A DNA stretch of 46,356 nt, from positions 1,863 through 48,218 of the forward strand of contig DKWE01000101.1 of NCBI GenBank assembly GCA_002491565.1, read 5' to 3'. The DNA is from Lachnospiraceae bacterium UBA7160. Its GTDB lineage: Bacteria; Bacillota; Clostridia; Lachnospirales; Lachnospiraceae. The notes beneath the pieces are model-generated. The model was not told the DNA's origin, ran no database searches, and worked only from the letters and a program-made list of their open reading frames with translations. Each line of letters opens with the position of its first letter. Position 1 is the first letter of the stretch. Both the position numbers and the translations under genes were made by a program. Of the stretch, positions 40,808 to 46,356 are shown in pieces.

Positions 40808-43800
40808 TCAGGAAGAACATTGCTCCTCCTTTCTTCGCTTATTTTTTATACCAATTAGAAGGGCTGCCATGGATGTCAGCAGGATCCCTCCTAAAGTATA
40901 CGGTTGTGTACCGGTGCCGCCGGTTTCGGGGAGAACGTAGGATTGCTTCTTCTTATTGGTAATCGTAAGCGTATAGGATCCCGCTCCTTCTGATTGGTCA
41001 CAGCCGCCAGAGTAGGTCACATCATACTGCCTGCTATCCACAAGGATTTCTTTTACCCTATAAACATACCTGTAAAGTTCCTTGCCAGATGCATCTGTTT
41101 CATACCACGGTAATCCCTTTAATGTCATCGTCCAGACATCTGTCACTCCCTGGTTTGAGATTATGTAATATCCTTCCTCATTTGATTCTTCAACATAATC
41201 TTTCCATTGAGATTCCTCCGAAGCCTCTGTAGAAACACCTCCAGTATTACTTTCCGCGTTCCCATCAGTACTCTCTGACGACTCATCCTCTGCATCCACT
41301 GCTATATTTCTTCTCTGAAGCTTGAACTTCACAGTTCCAGCGGCCACGTCCAATGGCTCTCCATTACTCTTCTCCCATATCTTCTGTATTGTAAGATCAG
41401 TAGTCTTTACGACTGGTTCAGGAGGGGGCGGTGGGATCTCCGGAAGCTTATTCGTAATAGTAACTTGGATTCCCTTCGCCGGATTATTATCAATGTACTC
41501 ATATGTGTAAGAAGTTGTAAAGCTTGCATTTGTACTTGTCTCTTTCACATAATAGTACAATGGCGTACCTGCTTCATCCGACATGGTCTTCGGAAGATTG
41601 CTCCAGATATATTCCCAGCCATCACTGGAATAACCTTCCCCTGTCATACCTGATTTTAATGTTATCTCGGACCCTACTTCTGTATGGGGTGATGGAAGGA
41701 TTAGCCCTGCATCCGTAACCGCTGATGCAGTCATTTTCGAGGCAGTTTTTACATTATTTGCATAAGCCTTAGCTATTTTTACAGAGCTTACAGCTGTTAC
41801 GCTATGTCCCACCTCCCATCCTGTCCTGGGGTATGTCCCATTCGTCTGAAAGTAGAGTACACAATCACCATTAACCTGAGATAATCCCTCTATTGTATAA
41901 TCAAGATAATAACACCCTGATGCATCAACTTTTGATTTTTTAGTAACCCCTATATTATCGGGACATAACAACACAGGTATTACACCATCATGATCACGAT
42001 CCCATTGAGTACCAAATGCTATTCGAATGATTGCTCGGTCAGTATCTACATTTCCTTCAACCAATACGTTCCCGTCTGCATATTGCTCTGAATAGCTACT
42101 TGAATCCTTATATTCCACTCGAATTTTCTTCGGCGTTCCATCTCCGCCAGTACCACCTCCTGATTCAACCAGTGTTGCTGCCAGATTCAACTGTATCTCT
42201 GCATTATTTCCTGCAACAACAATATCTCCATTTTCTTTTCTATCAAAACCCTCACCAGTGAGTTCGACAGATGCTATGGCATTTCCATCACCGCCTGCAC
42301 CAAACTGTATCCGATAATAGTTTACCTCGGTATTACCGTTTGTGGTAACAGTACCTGGCAATGAATACTTACGCAACCAGGCATTTCCAGTTTCCAGGTT
42401 TCCCAGACCTACTGCAAAGGAATCATCGTAATTTGCTACGTTTCCATTCTGATCGCATGGCAATACCTTCGTCCAAATCCATGCACCGCCTGTTGGCGCT
42501 GAGCCATCTTTTCCCCAGCCAGTGACCTGCAGTGTGATCTGCGTCTGTGTTTCCGAAGGTTGCGGTGGAGCGGTCTCAGACTCTGGCGGCGTTGTAGAAC
42601 TGTAAAGCTGTACTTTTGCTTCCAGCCCCTCTACCTCTTTTTCGCTGAGCGTAACATCCCCAACCTTCCAGACCTTCTTCACCCGGATCTCCGTCACTTC
42701 TTTCGTGTTCTTGATCGTGATGGTCCCTCCGGTTACGACAACCTGCGTTCCGTCCTCGCTTTTCTGCCCTGCAGGCTGTGTCTTGCCTTTGGTGCCATCT
42801 GATGATGTTCCAGCGTTCTCGGCCTGATACAGCGCGGTGAATCCTTTTACCCCCTCTGTGTCCTCCTGCACGTAATACTCGCCCTGCGGCAGATTCTCCC
42901 AGGTGTAGGACCATCCTTTATGCGCTTCGCTGTTCAAAACGACAGGGTCGCCATACTGCTCAAACGTATTGTCCGGCCTCTTCCGGTATAAAGTCACCGT
43001 CAGAGTCTGCGGATGATCCGCTGCCACCGTGCTGGATGTTATATCCGTTTCACCGACAAACCACTTCTTATCCACAGTCACCGAGGTAGGCGTAAGCTCA
43101 TTTACAACAGTAATCGTCCCTGCATCTGAACCTAACGTAACGTCCTCTGCGCCTGTCGTTCCATTTCCTGTTACGCTGACACACTGTTCTGTCCCTTCCT
43201 CCATTACGTAATAATAATACGGAGAAGAGTTAGACTCATCTTTCATTGGCAGAGAAGTCCAGGTATGCTCCCAGTTGTCTGCAGCAGATACTTCAACTTG
43301 ACCACAATCTGTCAGGGCAGCCATATCGTCTTGACGAACTTTACCATTCTCATCCAGAGTCAGCTGGGTTGTGGTTCTGTACAGATGGAGGCTCACCTTG
43401 GCATCTGAAGTAAGATACTTCTTCTGTTCCTGATCAGATAGAAAACTATCTTCTCCCGATTCAGTTCCATCAGCTTTTAGCTTCCACTTCTTCTGCACTT
43501 TCACCGAAGTTGTCTCTGGCGGAGTATCTGGCAACTGGTTGTTTACCGTGATTGTTCCAGATGTGATACCGTCCTTATTAGAGTACCAAGTGGTACAACC
43601 ACCGATAGTAGATGCGGATTCAAGCACATAGTACGTGTAATATACCTTCTTGTTGTTTTCATCTACTCCTTCTAACGGCAAGTCCTTGATATGCACCGAC
43701 CAATTATTATCCGCAGTAAGTGGATAACTTTTCCCTTCCTGTTTTATGCCTCCATCAGGTGGGGGTGGAACACTGCCATCACCGATCTGCACTTCTCCTA

Positions 43801-46356
43801 CCCAGTCGTACTGTGCTTGGTTTCCATCTACAAGTGTCACACCAGTTTGCACCATCTCGGATGTGAGTTTCATCTCTAATACCGCCGTTATTGTGAGCTC
43901 TTCTGCATTTTCTTGATAAGATGCTCTTACCAATGACGTTCTAGTCCAATGTTCCGTTGTGTAATAATCCACAAAAATTTGTGCTTTATTATATTCGAAT
44001 TTTCCTGCATCTTCTGCTTTCCAAGAAGCTTTCACTAATACAGTATCTCCAACTCTACCTTTGTGAGATGTTTGGTCGGCGCAAAACTTCAATCTATTAC
44101 TACTAGAATCAATTTTTACCTCTACTTCCTGATCCATTGATTCTGTTGTCGGTTCAGGCTTATCTTCACTCTCCTTTCTATACAAGTCCACAGTCACCGA
44201 TCCAGTTTTCATGTCTTGTGTGACATCCACGCCCTGGTTATTGAGCCACTTCTTATTGACCGTAATCTCTGTCGCATTCTTTGTGTTTTCACAAAACTCC
44301 ATATGCGAACTCTTTGACAAGTCAATAGCACCGCTAGCAGTGAATTTCTCAGCAGCATTTTCTCCCAGATTAGCCGGATATGCAGACGTTTCCACGCTGT
44401 CATCCGAAAAGTGGAAGTAAAACTTCTTTGGCTCATCGGGAAGAAGATATCCGGCCGGAGCTTTCGTCTCCACCACATAATAGGCAGTATTTTTCTTAAA
44501 CTGCTGATATCCATCTCCTATTCCATCTTTCGCGTTGTATTCGACTGAAAATTTCCCTTGCTTTGTTGTATAAGGATAGCCAGTCGAAACATACCCGCCC
44601 GTTCCTGTTTCATCCGTTCGATATTCGTATAAAGTAAACTCAGCCCCATCCAACAGCTGTGCATAGCTTGATGCATCTACCTTATAGAATTCATATTTTC
44701 CATCTGATGAAACATCACCGGATGTTCCTGCATTCTCCCATTTATCGTCTCGCTTTTCACTGTCCTGCGCATCTGACACACCGTTAAGATATACATTATT
44801 ATTGATATCCAACTTTTTATCACCTGGATTATCTTTTAACAGTATACTTACCGAATACGTGTATTTAAATACCAATGCCTGACCATCCGGAATCTGTGCA
44901 GTGATGCTATGGCTTATCTTGCCGCCTTCACTTGTAGTTCCAAATACCCAATTCCAAAGGCTCTGAGGAACTACTTCCCCCGGCTTCAGATGCCCCTCTT
45001 CGTCACGAACCAATTCACCTGTTTCTGAATCCTTTTCCGCATAATACAATGTTACTGTCTTGGGCAGTAGTGATACATCGCCAATGCAATCATCAGGTAC
45101 ATACGTCAATGTATCTTTTAGTTCCAGGCTATCCTTGTCTTCCAAAAGATCCTGACTGCCCTCGTTGATATCTACAGAGTACTCTAAAATACGGGAACCA
45201 TTTACCCACTCTCCATACTTATCAACCTTCTTGGCCTGCGGGGTTGTCACGGTATGCTCCTGCTCCTGTTCATCCGTGCCATATTTCTTCGAATCATTGT
45301 CTTTCCAGACATCCACAGTATTTTTCAGCGTGTGCTTCGCACTCGCACCCATCTTAGGAAGTTCCTTTAACTTACATGTATAAGTCAGCCAGAATTCATT
45401 CCCCTTGCTAAAGCATACTGGCCGGTTTTCCGGATTCATCAATGATGCAACCAGTGTGATTTCTCCAGTGTCTGCATCATACACGCTACCCTCAAGATTA
45501 AATGCAGAACCCTCCTGTGCTATGAGTGTGCCCGCCTCAATCTTTGCTGTTTCCTGAACGTCCTCACCTCCGAATGTCAGACTCACAAGCTCAACTGCTG
45601 GGACACTCGTATCGTTCGTCCCATTCACAATCACCGGAAGATGATCTGTTACTGTAAGCTTTTCATAATCTCCTTCCAGCAATACTTTTACTTTCCATGT
45701 TACAATACCATCCTGTGAGGATGAAGCAGAGGAACTGGCATTTTTATTGCCATCCATTTTTACTACACGCGGAGGACGCTTTACTGTATGCTTCTGCGTC
45801 TGATCACTTTCTCCATATTCAAAAGGCTCTCCTCCATCTGATACTGTTACATCCACATGGTTCGTCAGAATATACGGATCTGGATTTTCTGTGCCAGGAT
45901 CAGGAAGCTTCTCTTCCTTTATCTTGCACGTATATGTCACCCACACTGCCTGATGCCCGCGGAAGAAGTCAGGTCTGTTCTCCCCAAGAGTCTTAAGATT
46001 CAGAGAAATCTGACCATTCTGGTAATAAGCGCTTCCCGTCAGATCAAGACCAAAATCAGCTGGCGCTGTAATCACGCGGCTACCATCTACATCACTTGCA
46101 GCGCCAAGTTCCAACTGTGTCTGTGTCTTTTCCTCTCCAATACTAATACCTGTCAAAACAACATCTTTAGGAAGCAAATCCGTAATTGTCAATGCCGAAT
46201 AATCCTTATTCAGATTGACCTTCACCTTCCAGACTAATGTTCCATCTGTTGACTCTGTCACGGTTGTTCCTGTACCATTCTCTCCATCCATTTTGATGAC
46301 CTTGTCTGGAACAGTCACGGTATGCGTCTGTTTCTGCTCTGAGTCTCCGTATGGCT
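40808..46356 (-). CDS. Very large CnaB-repeat adhesin with LPETG anchor (N-terminus outside window)
   Basis: The frame runs through the right edge, so the first part and signal peptide are missing; more than 1,840 residues are visible. The N-terminal half has repeated domains with the pattern HTV..P..V-KMDG followed by WKVKV-L...LTVTDHLP (edge, and near 45760). From about residue 680 of the visible part come CnaB domains starting ITVNKKWLNNQG, VKVQKKWKLKAD, VTVDKKWFVGET, IRVKKVWKVGDV and LTIQKIWEKSNG, each ending in a YYV.E-type strand. The protein ends LPETGGTGTQPY, a hydrophobic span and KNKRRKEE. It is probably the pilus tip adhesin. The host ligand is unknown. Confidence 0.93.
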   Translation of the reverse strand, partial: PYGDSEQKQTHTVTVPDKVIKMDGENGTGTTVTESTDGTLVWKVKVNLNKDYSALTITDLLPKDVVLTGISIGEEKTQTQLELGAASDVDGSRVITAPADFGLDLTGSAYYQNGQISLNLKTLGENRPDFFRGHQAVWVTYTCKIKEEKLPDPGTENPDPYILTNHVDVTVSDGGEPFEYGESDQTQKHTVKRPPRVVKMDGNKNASSSASSSQDGIVTWKVKVLLEGDYEKLTVTDHLPVIVNGTNDTSVPAVELVSLTFGGEDVQETAKIEAGTLIAQEGSAFNLEGSVYDADTGEITLVASLMNPENRPVCFSKGNEFWLTYTCKLKELPKMGASAKHTLKNTVDVWKDNDSKKYGTDEQEQEHTVTTPQAKKVDKYGEWVNGSRILEYSVDINEGSQDLLEDKDSLELKDTLTYVPDDCIGDVSLLPKTVTLYYAEKDSETGELVRDEEGHLKPGEVVPQSLWNWVFGTTSEGGKISHSITAQIPDGQALVFKYTYSVSILLKDNPGDKKLDINNNVYLNGVSDAQDSEKRDDKWENAGTSGDVSSDGKYEFYKVDASSYAQLLDGAEFTLYEYRTDETGTGGYVSTGYPYTTKQGKFSVEYNAKDGIGDGYQQFKKNTAYYVVETKAPAGYLLPDEPKKFYFHFSDDSVETSAYPANLGENAAEKFTASGAIDLSKSSHMEFCENTKNATEITVNKKWLNNQGVDVTQDMKTGSVTVDLYRKESEDKPEPTTESMDQEVEVKIDSSSNRLKFCADQTSHKGRVGDTVLVKASWKAEDAGKFEYNKAQIFVDYYTTEHWTRTSLVRASYQENAEELTITAVLEMKLTSEMVQTGVTLVDGNQAQYDWVGEVQIGDGSVPPPPDGGIKQEGKSYPLTADNNWSVHIKDLPLEGVDENNKKVYYTYYVLESASTIGGCTTWYSNKDGITSGTITVNNQLPDTPPETTSVKVQKKWKLKADGTESGEDSFLSDQEQKKYLTSDAKVSLHLYRTTTQLTLDENGKVRQDDMAALTDCGQVEVSAADNWEHTWTSLPMKDESNSSPYYYYVMEEGTEQCVSVTGNGTTGAEDVTLGSDAGTITVVNELTPTSVTVDKKWFVGETDITSSTVAADHPQTLTVTLYRKRPDNTFEQYGDPVVLNSEAHKGWSYTWENLPQGEYYVQEDTEGVKGFTALYQAENAGTSSDGTKGKTQPAGQKSEDGTQVVVTGGTITIKNTKEVTEIRVKKVWKVGDVTLSEKEVEGLEAKVQLYSSTTPPESETAPPQPSETQTQITLQVTGWGKDGSAPTGGAWIWTKVLPCDQNGNVANYDDSFAVGLGNLETGNAWLRKYSLPGTVTTNGNTEVNYYRIQFGAGGDGNAIASVELTGEGFDRKENGDIVVAGNNAEIQLNLAATLVESGGGTGGDGTPKKIRVEYKDSSSYSEQYADGNVLVEGNVDTDRAIIRIAFGTQWDRDHDGVIPVLLCPDNIGVTKKSKVDASGCYYLDYTIEGLSQVNGDCVLYFQTNGTYPRTGWEVGHSVTAVSSVKIAKAYANNVKTASKMTASAVTDAGLILPSPHTEVGSEITLKSGMTGEGYSSDGWEYIWSNLPKTMSDEAGTPLYYYVKETSTNASFTTSYTYEYIDNNPAKGIQVTITNKLPEIPPPPPEPVVKTTDLTIQKIWEKSNGEPLDVAAGTVKFKLQRRNIAVDAEDESSESTDGNAESNTGGVSTEASEESQWKDYVEESNEEGYYIISNQGVTDVWTMTLKGLPWYETDASGKELYRYVYRVKEILVDSRQYDVTYSGGCDQSEGAGSYTLTITNKKKQSYVLPETGGTGTQPYTLGGILLTSMAALLIGIKNKRRKEEQCSS

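Overview
The window looks like chromosome from a Gram-positive anaerobe of the Clostridia, most probably a Lachnospiraceae-type gut bacterium. This is inferred from the infC-rpmI-rplT operon with its leader terminator, the thrH/ecfA1-ecfA2-ecfT-truA operon, a class II (Firmicutes-type) galT, consensus sigma-A promoters, strong AGGAGG ribosome binding sites, many glycoside hydrolases and a sortase-assembled pilus. No rRNA, tRNA or CRISPR was found. The species cannot be named from the sequence alone.

Layout. Positions 1-1700 hold the infC-rpmI-rplT translation operon (minus strand), with an AUU start for infC and a terminator in its leader. Next come galT, a DUF402 protein on the plus strand, and the operon thrH-ecfA1-ecfA2-GH5-ecfT-truA (minus, 4182-9800). 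That operon is unusual because a secreted GH5 glucanase gene sits between ecfA2 and ecfT.

Positions 9909-18080 form a minus-strand run of tightly spaced, often overlapping genes. In order of transcription these are three poorly characterised proteins (a 155-aa protein, a DUF2752 protein and a 478-aa polytopic membrane protein), a small winged-helix/RRE-like protein, two radical SAM enzymes with extra C-terminal cysteine clusters, a 63-aa peptide ending in a Trp-Asp-Asn/His repeat, an FkbM-type methyltransferase, and two U32-family proteins whose size and cysteine pattern match UbiV and UbiU. I read the part from 9909 to 15622 as a candidate undescribed RiPP (ribosomally made, post-translationally modified peptide) pathway. 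It may combine radical SAM crosslinking, methylation and O2-independent hydroxylation. Upstream of the run is a 215-bp segment bounded by 21-bp inverted repeats, next to a serine recombinase. This has the layout of an invertible promoter.

Positions 19347-28090 are a sugar-utilisation region: two GH13 alpha-glucosidases with an AraC regulator between them, a HAD/GNAT fusion, a DUF3783 protein, a GH3 beta-glycosidase, and a divergent AraC regulator reaching 29194. A dual-GGDEF/EAL c-di-GMP protein (29638-32361) and leuS (32442-34844) follow, sharing a bidirectional terminator.

Positions 35000-46356 are a pilus locus on the minus strand: a very large CnaB adhesin with LPETG (cut by the window edge), the major pilin (LPETG), a class C sortase, and a Glu/Thr/Ser-repeat surface protein with a variant sorting signal. 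The gaps between these genes carry degenerate tandem repeats with a basic period of about 13 bp (26 bp in one gap, about 39 bp in another), which no gene explains.
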